Assembly: GCA_036971715.1 (NCBI GenBank)
Contig: JAVHJL010000001.1
Location: 1,426,001-1,490,000, forward strand
DNA: 64,000 nt
Direction of reading: 5' to 3'
From: Arthrobotrys musiformis
Lineage: Eukaryota; Ascomycota; Orbiliomycetes; Orbiliales; Orbiliaceae
Below are positions 11,158 through 21,304 of this stretch, piece by piece. Every line of letters starts with the position of its first letter. Positions within the stretch are counted from its first letter, which is position 1. A program made the position numbers and the translations under genes. The notes under the pieces were generated by a model. It saw nothing but the letters and a program-made list of their open reading frames with translations, made no database searches and had not been told where the DNA came from.

Positions 11158-11988
11158 TCTGTCGTGGTCTCTGTCTCTTCTATCTCTGCGGTCGTCGTGC
11201 CTGCGCGGGGATCTGGATTGATCCCGTCGCCGCCTGTCACTTTCGTGTCTCCTCTCGCGGTCTCTCGATCTCGACCTCGAGCGATGTCGTCGATGTCTTT
11301 CTCTCTCCCTTTCCCTTTCCCTATCCTTCGACCTAGAGCGATGGCGATGCCTAGATGATTTCTCACGATCATCCCTCTTCCTCCTGTCATCCCTGTTGTC
11401 TCTCTTCTCCGAGTCTTTTGGGGGTGCAGGTGCAGGTCGCCATTTAGCCTCACCACTCCCCTTCTCCCCATCCCCAGCCATAACCTCCCTATCAGCACCA
11501 GAAGCCATCCCCGCCATCCTCGCCGCCAACCCGATCTTCCCAAACCCAACCCCGGACTCATTAACCCCTCCCTCCCTCTCATCCCCACCCGCACCAGCCT
11601 CTTTAATAGCCCTATCAATCTCACCCTGACTCAACCCACCGGCATCAACCCTTCTCGCAACTTTAAACCCCAAAGCAGCACTAAGCGCATCATTCTCCGC
11701 TTCCTTAATTTTTCTAATTTCCTCCAGTCGTTGTTCGCGGCGGAGGGCTTCTTCTTCGGCGGAGGAGGCGGAGCGGGAGTACCATTGTATATCACGGTTT
11801 TGCTGCCATCGGCCGGTGGGGGCTTTTACGGAGACACCGAGGTAGTATTCGCGGTCTTTGGAGTCTTTTACGTCGGACCATTTGAAGTCGCGGCCGCCGC
11901 TGTTGTTACAGTTAGTATCTATGTATCGAGGTGGTTATAAGGGGGCTTACCGGCTTCCTTCGCGGATGGGGCCTTTGAGGAGATCCAT
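11101..11988 (-). CDS. MMTAG2-like protein (MMtag domain) with RS/RD-rich C-terminus
   Basis: Exons 11988-11951 and 11899-11101 give 278 residues. The N-terminus MDLLKGPIREGSR leads into the MMtag domain: GGRDFKWSDVKDSKDREYYLGVS, then APTGRWQQNRDIQWYSR, matching the human multiple-myeloma-tumour-associated protein 2 pattern of DxFxWxDVK, REnYLG and PvGRWQkgrDlxWY. After the domain comes AALGFKVARR and then a charged Arg/Asp/Glu/Ser-rich tail to the end, typical of nuclear RNA-processing proteins. Its molecular role is not established; a splicing link is inference from the RS-like tail. The intron (11950-11900) has an ATACTAAC branch. It is divergent from CENP-A. Confidence 0.9.
11119..11155 (-). 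repeat. CGGTCT hexanucleotide repeat coding for Arg-Asp dipeptides
   Basis: Five to six perfect copies of a 6-bp unit lie near the 3' end of the MMTAG2-like gene and encode an (RD)n run just before the C-terminal DDHHRRR. The array is in frame, so copy-number changes would alter tail length without frameshift. Confidence 0.8.
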
Positions 11989-12080
11989 TGTTACTTGTAT
12001 ATAAAAACTATGAGGTTGAGTAATAGCTCGAAGCGAAGGGGTTCGAATCGGCTGTGAGACATGACAGCGCCAAGAGAATT

Positions 12081-12114
12081 ACGTGTTGACGTGTTGACGC
12101 GTTGACAGTTTGAC
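12081..12114. repeat. 8-bp tandem repeat (ACGTGTTG type)
   Basis: Two exact copies of ACGTGTTG at 12081 and 12089 are followed by the variants ACGCGTTG (12097) and ACAGTTTG (12105). The third unit contains a MluI box. Inverse-orientation CAACACG motifs occur at 12168-12174 and 12187-12193. Confidence 0.8.
12097..12102. promoter_or_regulatory. MluI cell-cycle box (ACGCGT)
   Basis: A perfect ACGCGT, the MBF (Mbp1/Swi6) recognition core in yeasts, lies about 580 bp upstream of the CENP-A start and within the 8-bp repeat. A role in G1/S control is inferred from known MBF biology. Confidence 0.45.
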
Positions 12115-12195
12115 TCGGTCGTAATTTCCCAAAGGGGATATTTAACACGCGACAATGTGTTGCCCCTCAACACGCTAACGAACACGCAACACGCA

Positions 12196-12201
12196 ACGCG
12201 T
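12196..12201. promoter_or_regulatory. second MluI cell-cycle box (ACGCGT)
   Basis: A second perfect ACGCGT about 480 bp upstream of the CENP-A start, directly preceded by repeated CAACACGC-like motifs. Two copies within 105 bp strengthen the reading as an MBF-type promoter. Confidence 0.45.
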
Positions 12202-12211
12202 CCCAGCCATT

Positions 12212-12221
12212 CCAATATTGG
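12212..12221. promoter_or_regulatory. palindromic CCAAT pair (CCAATATTGG)
   Basis: A perfect 10-bp palindrome made of two inverted CCAAT boxes, with another ATTGG at 12229-12233. CCAAT boxes bind the HAP/CBF complex and are common in histone-type promoters; the role here is inferred. Confidence 0.4.
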
Positions 12222-12681
12222 CACTTTAATTGGATTTCTTTGATAGTATAACAGTTGTAACATCCCAACTGTTATTCCCTCCTCCTCTTTCTTCTCCTCC
12301 TCCTTCTTCTGCTCTTCTCTGTTCTCCATTGCTGTATTTTATTTCTTCATCGTTCGAGTTTTTCTGGTTGTTACTCGAGCATCTTATCGTGGAGACAGGG
12401 GCCTTTGTTTACTCCCGTTGTCAAGGGGAACACATCGCAGCTATCTTTCTGTCGACTTCAACCTTCAACCTTCAACCTCACCTCATCTTCATCCTCATCG
12501 CCATCTCCATTCCCGACTTCACCTTGTTTCGTCTTGTAGTAAAGCAGCCGGGGAGCAGGGGTGTCTTATCAGATCCTACCCTGAATCTGCTACCTATCAT
12601 CTATATCCACCCAATACATCCTCGAGTCGACGTTGGAAGGGGGTAGAAAACAAAGGAAAGGAAAAGCGATAACTATCCAAG

Positions 12682-13171
12682 ATGGCCCCTGCGAAGATGG
12701 CCGTAAAGAGGCCGTCTACTGGCGGTAAACGTCGGTCCTCCGGCGTCCAGCGTAAGTAACTCTATAATTCCAATATACCAAACTCGTAACTAAACAATAT
12801 AAAAAGCCGGCGACCCATTACCCCCCCGCAAATCGCACAAATTCAAACCCGGCACCGTCGCCCTCCGCGAAATCCGCAAGTACCAAAAATCCACCGACCT
12901 CCTGCTCCGCAAACTCCCCTTCTCCAGACTGGTCCGAGAAATCTGCGCCGACCAGATCGATGTCGTGAACTCCCAGTTCCACGGATCGACCGAAACGATG
13001 AGGTGGCAGAGTCAAGCCCTCCTGGCGCTGCAGGAGGCGACGGAGGCGTTCATGGTGCATTTATTCGAAGACGCCAATCTGTGCGCCATTCATGCCAAGA
13101 GGGTTACCATCATGCAGAAGGATATCCAGCTGGCCAGGAGGATCAGAGGTGCTTTTGGCGGGTTGGGTTAA
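12682..13171 (+). CDS. CSE4: Centromeric histone H3 variant CENP-A (CenH3/Cse4)
   Basis: CENP-A replaces H3 in centromeric nucleosomes and specifies the kinetochore. Exons 12682-12751 and 12807-13171 give 144 residues. The tail (1 to about 33) is short, basic and unlike H3; the fold starts at HKFKPGTVALREIRKYQKST. Hallmarks of CENP-A over H3 are a longer loop 1, RWQSQALLALQEATEAF instead of RFQSSAVMALQEA, and the ending RRIRGAFGGLG, as in other ascomycete CenH3. The core NLCAIHAKRVTIMQKDIQLARR is intact. Loop 1 (residues 70-88, bases 12944-13000) has 19 residues between REI and RWQ, against about 11 in the fungal CenH3 that I recall, which is odd. The intron (12752-12806) is canonical. It is convergent with CBP80. 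Confidence 0.96.
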
Positions 13172-13778
13172 ATATAATTCAAATCGAATCCCATTTTCTT
13201 TCCCTCTTTTTGGCTTGGTTGATTTTTTTGTATAAATGGTGGCCTTGGGGCGTTTTCGAGTAGTTATACTCCCTTCGCAATTCCTCTTCTTTTAACCCTG
13301 CATCCATCTGCTTGATTATTATTATTCTTCTTTATTATCCTTCCAGGCGTCACAAACAAAAACGGCGGAGTTTATATGTTTCCACGGCGTCCCTGTTGTT
13401 CATCCTTTCATCCCAGGATACGTGTATTACTATCCTTTCTTCATTCAGCCCTGATGTTTATGGAACTGTATTTTTTGCATAAAGCATGTGGAGTGGAAAG
13501 ATCATGTACTCGATAGCTTTGTATAGTAAAATCAAACTACTGAAGTAAAAACATGACTCGACTTTATACACTTGAGGTTGACATGGTAAATGTTGATTTA
13601 CTTGGAAATGAAAAATATTGGATAGCAACTCATTAACTTCATCGATTGGAATTAAGGTGTTTTCGACAATCTTCTGCCATGTAAGATAAAGAAAAACGAT
13701 GACTAAAATTACAAAAATCTCAAGCCTCAAATCCACCCCTCAATAGCGCAGTGCCAAAGTCGATGGTGGTCGAGGCAT
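13172..13778. other. convergent intergenic region between CENP-A and CBP80
   Basis: These 607 bp hold both 3' flanks. The stretch 13460-13735 is moderately A+T-rich and carries an open frame on the minus strand with no family resemblance; I regard it as chance. Confidence 0.55.
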
Positions 13779-16600
13779 CTACGCCTCCTCCTCCATAGCA
13801 TTCTCATCCGCCCCCTCTTCCTCAGCCTTCTCGTCTCCATCCTCCTCCATAGCTCCCGCAGCCCCCGCCTCACTAACCCTCATTGCCTCCTCCGCCTCCT
13901 CGATATCCCTCTGCCTCTTCAAAGCCCTCAACCAACTCCCAGCCCACCACTTCAACAACTCCACATCCTCCCCGCTGGTCCCCTCCTTAAACACAACCCC
14001 CCCATCACTCTCATACTTCCCCAACCCCTCCATGACAACTTTAAACAACTCCGCCTGCTCCGCCTTCGCAACCTCATGCTGCTGTTCCGCAATCGCAACC
14101 TGTTCCTCCGGCAAATCCCCCGCCCCACGCGCACCAGCCAAATTCCTCGTCCTCAGCACAACCTTCCTCGTCGTAGTATTCACCATCTCCCACGCATGTC
14201 CCCTCGGCAGCGCCTCCCCGCCCGCATCAAGAATAACCCACTCGATAACAGATAACGGCGTCAGAATCGAGTAATTCAGGAGTTTGTCAATAACATTCGC
14301 CCCGATACCCGGTTGATCGGCCCAGTACCTCATCACCGTCCCCACAATCTGCCTTTGCGCCTGCGAGGATTCTTGTCCCAGCTGCGTCAGCTTGTCTTTA
14401 CACCTTTCGATGCAGCTGAGGACGTGGCTTAGACTCTTTGCGCCGATGTGGCAGATGCACGTCATGTACATGTCTCTGGCGTATTTGGACGGATCCGGCA
14501 GTCCCTTGTTATTCGCTGCGTCGGTGATGGCGTTCATGAGGGTGTCGACTTCCTCATTCGGTGCCTTTTGGCGGATGAGGTTTAGCAGTTGTTTTCCTTC
14601 CTCCGGGAAAGCGATGTCGTCGGATTCGAAGTTGAAGTCTGGAAGTTCTTTTTCTTTGTCTTCGGGGACTAGTTCTGAGTATTGTTCTGGGAGGGTGGAT
14701 TTGACTCGGTTGGCGAAGCTCAGGCGGATTTCTTTCTCGACGGCTTCCTGGATGAATGAGCGGCGCGGGTGCACTTTCGAGAGTTCGAGGTCCGGGATCC
14801 TAGGGGTTTTTGTTAATATTTACTTTCTTTTGGGTGATACTTGGTGAAGATGGGAACTTACCACTCCGTCCACTTCCAGGTGTACCCAAAGTTACTCAAA
14901 TGATGAGCGAACCAGTCGATAAACCTATACCTCAACTCCACATCCATACTCTCCAGGTTCCTATACAAATACCGAATAGCCCTTCCGAGCGACGGTGCAA
15001 CCGCCTGAGGCGCCAACTTGCAGACTTCGGTCAAAGTGGCATGGTAATAAACCAATTTATGCTCCGGCTGCGGCAACTGGAAGATATTTGTGAAAATCGC
15101 ATCGACGCAGACGTCCTCCGGCTTCCATGTCGATTTTCCCTCCGAAACTTCGGGGATTTTATCGAATGGTGTGGCACGCTTTAGAAAGGCGTTCGGTGCG
15201 AAGTAGCAGTCCACATCGATGAGGAATCTGGCACATGCGATACGGTTGAAATCTAGCAGACCGATCGTGTCGCCGATCGAATCGCGGAGAATTGACGAAG
15301 AGATCGAATTCGGTGGTGGAACAGTCTCGTGGACGGCACCTTGGAAGACCGAGAAGTAGACTTTGGGGAAGATGGTGCCGCCTTCGAGGGCTGTCGGCAT
15401 GGAGATCGCGGGGAAGTAGTGTTTTGTGGCGGCTTCTAGCTCGGCGAGGAAGGGTTCCCAGGGACGGGCGAGGATCTCGAATTTGAAACCGGAGGCGGCT
15501 TCTTCTTTAAGAGCATTCAATAGGATGGCCGTATTCTAGGTCATAAGTTAGCGTGATTTCTCATCAATAGGGATTTGCACTTAGGGTAGACCTACATTCA
15601 TAGGAAGATACGGCGCATTTGGGCCGGTGTACGGCGAAAGAAGAGGCTCAACAGCAGAAGTCACCTGCATGCCCTCCAAACGCTCAACCAAGGATGTCAA
15701 AAACTCCTCGGTGATACCACCTGGCGCGGCAGTCAAAATGTACGGAATAGTAATGAGGATGACAAAAGACAACTCCTCGGAAAGACCACCGCTCCCTTCC
15801 TCAGCAGCCAGATCGCCGGTGAGGTTGACCAGGTCATTAAACAAAGTCGCAAACCCCTCGCCATCCAGCATGCAAGAAAGGGATCCCATGAATCTCAGAG
15901 TAAGTTTGAAGTTCCGCCATTCGCATTTGTCGAGGTATTCCTGCAACTGGGCGGCGAATTCGTCGAGGACTAGTTTTCCGATTTCGTGCTTTTGGGCATT
16001 GGCGCAGAGGACGATGGCGGCGACGAAGGGGATCTTGAAGGGCTGTTCCACGACACTGGAGATAAATATGTTAGCTATGCGGGTATTTTTTTTCTATGAG
16101 TAGACTATGAAAGAAGACAGAAGTGCATACAGTGTTTTAATCAAAGTAACGAATCCCTTGCGGATAGCCTCGTGATCCCAATGGGCCGACAGGGACTTTG
16201 CAATGGACCGAATCGAGTCCTCGACTTTGATCAGAGGCTACGAGATGATGTTAGCTTCCTTTCTATAGCGAACCAATGGCAGCAAAAACATACAGACTCT
16301 GCAATGGCCAGAACATCCTTCCGGAGTCTGACCATAGGATCCTCATAACGAGGCCTCTGCTGGCGATACTCGCGTTCATCGTCATCTACCAAACAAACGG
16401 TTAGCTTTCACTGTTGTTCCACACAGGGATATAGGTATATGAAAAGCGTAGACGGAACCCGGATCTCAGGACGCACCTTGATATCGTCTCTTCTTGAAAT
16501 GCTGCGGTCTCCCCTGGTCGCGGTATCCGCCTCTGTCCCGTTCTCTGTTGTCTCGATTGTCTCGATTGTCTCGTTCGTACCTGCCGCCGCGGTCTACCAT
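13779..16600 (-). CDS. NCBP1: Nuclear cap-binding complex large subunit (CBP80/NCBP1)
   Basis: CBP80 binds CBP20 to cap nascent pol II transcripts and couples the cap to splicing, export and decay. Six exons, 16600-16477, 16385-16294, 16237-16131, 16055-15596, 15535-14862 and 14799-13779, give 825 residues, as expected. The N-terminus is Arg/Asp/Asn-rich with a basic stretch (KKRRYQ) that may be a nuclear import signal. A first MIF4G-like domain covers about residues 45-290 (KLVLDEFAAQLQEYLDKCEWRN), the second about 300-490 (RYRFIDWFAHHLSNFGYTWKW) and the third about 500-720 (PSKYARDMYMTCICHIGAKSLSH, LLNYSILTPLSVIEWV). The C-terminal tail is Glu/Ala-rich. It is divergent from URM1. Confidence 0.95.
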
Positions 16601-16995
16601 ATTTATCGGGTTGTCTTGCAGTAAAGACTTCGAATGGTGCGGTAAAAAGGATATGAGAATTTAGAAATAGTGATTGAAGGCTTCAAACTCGAACGAGTGT
16701 CGCTGCCGTATGTGCGTATGCTTTTATGTCCGTGGAGGTGATGAGAATTGGAGGTGGTTAGGTTGAGTTTCGGGGTTCGAAGGAGATGATGAGAAGAGAC
16801 GCGTTCGGCTGGCTGCAATGTTCGTCACCGAAAAAATTCGGGGCGGAAGTAACACCGGGCAGATGTGCTGCTCGCCTTTTCCTGCCCCCTGCAAATGCAC
16901 CGCACTGCACTCTCCCACCACTAGTACTAGCACTCCTGGCCCGGCTAGCTGTGGGGACCTTGCGATTGATACGACATATATTTATCACAGCGGCA
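16601..16995. promoter_or_regulatory. NCBP1/URM1 divergent promoter region
   Basis: These 395 bp hold the promoters of two divergent genes. A single ACGCGT lies at 16799-16804. The URM1-proximal half is CCA/GCA-rich; no TATA element is evident. Confidence 0.5.
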
Positions 16996-17475
16996 ATGTC
17001 TGCGGATACGATACCGATAACGGTCGAACTGGCGTAAGTTGTTTTAATACTGTATATGTATTAGTCTGGTTAGGGTTGATTGGAGGCTAATATTTTTTAA
17101 AATATGTATGAAATTTCTAGTGGAGGCCTCGAACTCCTCTTTGATAATGAGAAGAAGCTGAATATAGACCTTCCCGCAAAGACGGGGACTGGCGATGCTG
17201 CCAATATCAACTATCTGGTTGACTACCTCTGCGTTCACCATATGAAGGATACCCGGAGGGAGATGTTTGAGATAAACGGCACTGTGTACGCAACCCCTCC
17301 AATCACAGGTTCTATACATATTGTGTTATAGTATTAACATGATTGGACGGATCGTAGGCGAGCTGGTATTCTGGTTCTTATCAACGATGCGGATTGGGAG
17401 CTGGAAGGCGAAGGAGAATATGAACTTCAGCCCAAGGATACGATTTTATTTGTATCTACTCTACACGGCGGCTGA
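16996..17475 (+). CDS. URM1: Ubiquitin-related modifier Urm1
   Basis: Urm1 is the sulfur carrier for 2-thiolation of tRNA wobble uridines and also a protein modifier, activated at its C-terminus by Uba4. Three exons, 16996-17033, 17121-17285 and 17358-17475, give 106 residues, close to the 99-101 of other Urm1 proteins. The N-terminal strand reads TIPITVELAGGLELLF, the middle has NYLVDYLCVHHMKDTR and FEINGTVRAGILVLINDADWE, and the end is DTILFVSTLHGG, with the diglycine needed for thiocarboxylation. All splice sites are canonical. Its stop is only 92 bp from the stop of the convergent dehydrogenase gene. Confidence 0.96.
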
Positions 17476-17567
17476 GCCGGGGGGTCGGGGCACCTCCTCA
17501 AACAAAAATACCACAAATATATTCATACAAAACAGCTACTTAAGCTAACCATCAAGGACGCGGGGGG

Positions 17568-19339
17568 CTACTTGGAATCTTCGTCGTCTTCTCTTGTGGA
17601 CATCACCACATCCTCCATCTCGCCGCCGTCATCCTGTCCGTCGTTTTGGTTCTGGATGTCAGAGTCGTCCAGATGGTACAAGTGCTTCCAATCTTCAATT
17701 TCTTCCAGTGTGAACCGAAGTCTATCACGCATTGATTCGACGGCATGTTGGCCAAGAAGTAGCCTCAGCGGCGGGTTTTGGCAATGTGCGAGCTTTTTTT
17801 TTTTAGTCAGTTAAGTCAGTGATAACGATATGAGAGATAGAAATTATCTTACCTCCCAGACCATCTCCGCGACTTTCAACCCGCTGGTTATCTGCTTATC
17901 CTGTATCCACTGCACCATTCTTCGAGCATGGTTCGCCGGCGAGGTCACGCTCGAGTATGCCGGTGAAGGAGTCGTTATAAGAAAGTGAGCCCAGTTCGGT
18001 ATCTGTCCGTGGGTATCTTGGGTCGGCCTTTCCCCAATATTTGTCAGCAAGATATTACTTCCTTCTCAGACCGCTTGCATATATGCATACTCATCACGCT
18101 TCGCCAATCCCGTGATAATAAGCGAGACTTTGATATTCGATGGTTCCAGCTCGTACATGAGCGATTCGATAAACCCTTCGACCGCCCATTTCGATCCGCA
18201 GTATCCTAGACTTTCCTCGTCAGGATTTCAAGCTCTTGACTCCCGAAGTAATACAAAGGAAGAGGGAGTATGGCTGTACCTCCCAATCCAGGCAATCCCA
18301 AGAACCCGGATGTCGAAGAAAATATGATATACCTCCCTTCCTTTCGTTCCCGAAAATACGGGATCGTCAGATGCATAATGTTGAACAGGCCCATGAAATT
18401 GGTATCCATCTGATTACGAATCTCGTATTCATCCTGGTCCTCGCATGCACCGATGATCCCGTAACCGGCGCAGCTATAAATAATAACAGCGGAATTAGCA
18501 AAACCGGTATATCCCTCAAGATCTCATGATCTTGCAAGGAAAGACAAGGGGTAGCAAAATACATACTTCACTACGACATCTATTCTGCCCCAGACATTTA
18601 AGGCTACATCGATCGCTTTGGAGACGCTTTCTCGATCTCTGACGTCACAGAGGGTGAAGAAGCTGTTGGGGTTCGCAGGTGGTGGGTTTTGCTCGTCGGT
18701 ACCGGTCTTGCCAACGTGGATGACGAGGTCGTTTTTGGCCAGGGCGATGCCGGAGACCGAACGTCCCAGGTGGCCTGTGGCACCGAATATCTATTCTCGT
18801 ATCATATAGATAGTATTAGAGGTTTATAAATGTAAATGATACGTATGTGCAATATATTACGCGGCAGTGTAGTGTGGATATTCTTGTTCATATGGCCAAG
18901 ACGCTGTGCAAAATACAACAGGACAGCACCGACATAGTCTATTTTCATACCATCCGATATCCGATACCACGTCCCGTGATGTTTCTTTCTTTTTATTGCT
19001 TTTCAGAGGGGAGTGGTGGGAATAGAAAGGAAACGACTATCAGCTCATAGTGGAGTACATCAAAATAACATAGACGTATATAGTATACATGGGTAGCCCA
19101 CGCAATTCATATATATAGGGAATTCGAATGAAGGTCCTCCCGGGATCCCGTGCTGAAATCGATATACCGAAAGACTAGGTACTCACCAGCCAGACGAGCT
19201 GCGGGACGGGATCGTCTTTGTTCACTGGACCAGCGGAAGCGGGCAGGCCGGCCGCTGCGGGCGTAGAAGTGGCATGATCCGAAGCCGAAGTGGTATTACC
19301 AATCGGCTGTGGAGATGTGCTTTGGCTGCTGACATCCAT
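17568..19339 (-). CDS. Short-chain dehydrogenase/reductase (SDR) with N-terminal extension
   Basis: Six exons, 19339-19187, 18790-18567, 18473-18280, 18205-18091, 18027-17853 and 17792-17568, give 361 residues. After a 45-residue Ser/Thr/Pro/Ala-rich leader comes a Rossmann start IFGATGHLGRSVSG (Gly motif less standard than TGxxxGIG), then CDVRDRES, the NCAGYGIIG equivalent of NNAG, FSSTSG (catalytic Ser) and GYCGSKWAVEG with the YxxxK pair. After the core lies an acidic C-terminal tail of about 40 residues (EDDEDSK end). All residues needed for catalysis appear present; substrate is unknown. The first intron (19186-18791) is about 396 nt, far longer than its neighbours, so the leader exon is the least certain part. 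It is divergent from TOM40. Confidence 0.8.
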
Positions 19340-20028
19340 GCTGGCGAGTTCGGCCGACTTGGTTTCTAAATTTCTCGAGTGGCTAGTACTAGTTGGAGTC
19401 ACTAGTATAGGTCTTGGATTCAATCGAGGGCCATGCTCGTGTCGGTATATAATATATCGATATCTAATGCAGGTCTCATACACTCGGCCGTCCACGATAG
19501 GCCCAGGTCCGGCCTGGCCTTGATACCGAGACAGTATACACGCCGTACCGCCCGAGTACTATACGTATATATATATATACCTAACCAGGTAGTAAGTATA
19601 TGGGGAGAAAGTGGTGAAGCCGTTATCGATAGAGAGTTTGGGTTAGCCGCGATAGGCGCCTGGTGGCAGGGACCGATGTTGGTGACGTTGCTTGGCAAGA
19701 AGCAAAACATCCTTGTCCGTTTGCTCTGCGGCGAAAAATTTCAGAGCCCAAAATTTCTATACTTCCAAGTCCACTGACATATCGACATCACCAACTACCA
19801 TCATCACCACCACCATCGGCTTCACCACCAGCCAGCTGTCCCTGCTGAACCCATCGCCTGCCCTCCATCTTTCTCTACCGTGGTCAGCAGAGCTATATCT
19901 CTAGGCTTCGTCGTCTCCGGTCTTTCCCTCTTCAAGCCTTCCCCTCCAGAAGCCCCTCCACCGGCCCGATCCCGAAAAAAAAACACCCCCACCTTTCTCG
20001 TCGGTAGCCGACAATTAGTCTCTTCGCA
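19340..20028. promoter_or_regulatory. SDR/TOM40 divergent promoter region
   Basis: These 689 bp between start codons hold both promoters. A TATATATATATA run lies at 19567-19578 and a CATCACCACCACC-rich stretch at 19786-19830, with a C- and A-rich leader just before the TOM40 start. Open frames here have no family resemblance. Confidence 0.5.
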
Positions 20029-21304
20029 ATGGACAAAGTCGCCGAAGACCAACTGAACTGGTTGGCTCAAAATCCTCTCGTTTCGCTGTTCAACGATGGT
20101 GTTTCTTCGCTATCTGCCAGACGGGATGCTCTCGAATTACCTAATCCTGGGACATTCGAGAATGTTTCGTCCGAGCTTACCAAGGGTGTCTTCTTGACCA
20201 ACCTGCAATTCACCGGATTAAGAGCAGATACTGCAAAGATATTCGGCATTGCTCCGCTGTTCCAGGTTTCACATTCGTTTTCCATGGGTGCTGGTGGTCC
20301 GGGAGCCCTGCCACCATATACTGTCGCCGCTCTTTTCGGAACAGGCAAGGTGTGTATTTGATTTGATATTCACGAATTTTCAGTTTCAATTGAGAATCAA
20401 CTTGTTATAATAAACGATTGGCTAATATCTCATCTCATTTTATTTTCATACGAAATTGTAGACTTTCTTACAAGCAAACCTCGACAATGAAGGTCAGCTC
20501 TCTGCCAGATTCAACTACAGATGGTCACAAAAGTCGGTCACGCGATCGAACGTTCAAGTAGCGCCCGGATCCTCGCAGGCAATGTTGCAGCTCGACCAGG
20601 ACTATATCGGAAAGGATTTCTCGGCTTCTATCAAGGCCTTCAACCCTAGCGTCCTCGATGGGGGATTAACCGGAATCGTCATTGGTCAATACCTTCAATC
20701 CGTCACAAAATCCCTCTCCCTCGGTTTAGAAGCTGTCTGGCAGAGACAATCGATGGCTGCATCTCCCGAGGCCTTGGTTTCATATGTTGCCCGATACCAA
20801 GGCTCGGGATGGGTTGCCAGTGCTGGTCTGCAGGCTGCAGGTGCCCTCCAGATGACATATTGGAGAAAGTTGGCGGAACGGGTTGAGGCCGGTGTTGAGA
20901 CCGTTCTCAAAGTTGCGCCTGTCAGACCTGGTGTATTCGCAGGAGAGGGAATTACCACAGTTGGCGCCAAGTACGACTTCAGACAATCTAGTTTGAGGGC
21001 ACAGGTCGACACAAACGGCAAGTTGGCGGTTCATCTAGAACGGAGAGTCGCACCCATGGTCACATTAGCGTTTTCCGGTGAAATGGATCATTATAAGGTT
21101 CGTACTACTGTTTCGCCGTTTCATTTTTCGGGATCCTGCAGAAAGGTATCACGGACGTTAGAGAAAAAAACATGGTTAGCTAACTTTGAGAAACCTGGTT
21201 TACAGAGCGTTGCTAAAGTCGGACTATCGGTATCGATCGAGAACGCTTCAGAAGAAGTTATGGAGCAACAACAGAACGCTCCTTCGATATCGATTCCGTT
21301 CTAG
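20029..21304 (+). CDS. TOM40: Mitochondrial outer-membrane import channel Tom40
   Basis: Tom40 is the beta-barrel pore of the TOM complex, the entry gate for mitochondrial precursors. Exons 20029-20349, 20462-21097 and 21206-21304 give 351 residues, as expected for Porin_3-type Tom40. The start gives an N-terminal region with NPGTFENVSSELTKGVFLTNLQFTGLRAD, a strong Tom40 signature, followed by QVSHSFSMG and alternating beta strands such as GGLTGIVIGQYLQSVTKSLSLGLE and PVRPGVFAGEGITTVGAKYDF. The last intron (21098-21205, 108 nt, GTTCGT donor) is in frame and open, but only its removal restores the conserved HYKSVAKVGLSVSIE. The first intron is 112 nt. It is divergent from the SDR gene. Confidence 0.95.

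Larger units (their letters stand above)
11989..12681. promoter_or_regulatory. Bidirectional promoter region between the MMTAG2-like gene and CENP-A
   Basis: The 693 bp between divergent start codons contain a compact motif cluster at 12080-12235: an 8-bp tandem repeat, two perfect MluI cell-cycle boxes, several CAACACG motifs on the opposite strand, a palindromic CCAAT pair and a further ATTGG. Downstream of it, 12270-12640 is pyrimidine-rich and probably CENP-A 5' UTR. Confidence 0.6.

Noticed and set aside
12030..12060. B-box-like GGTTCGAAT suggesting a tRNA
   Set aside because: The flanks do not form a T-stem and no acceptor or anticodon stem is visible. The same applies to a match near 57010.
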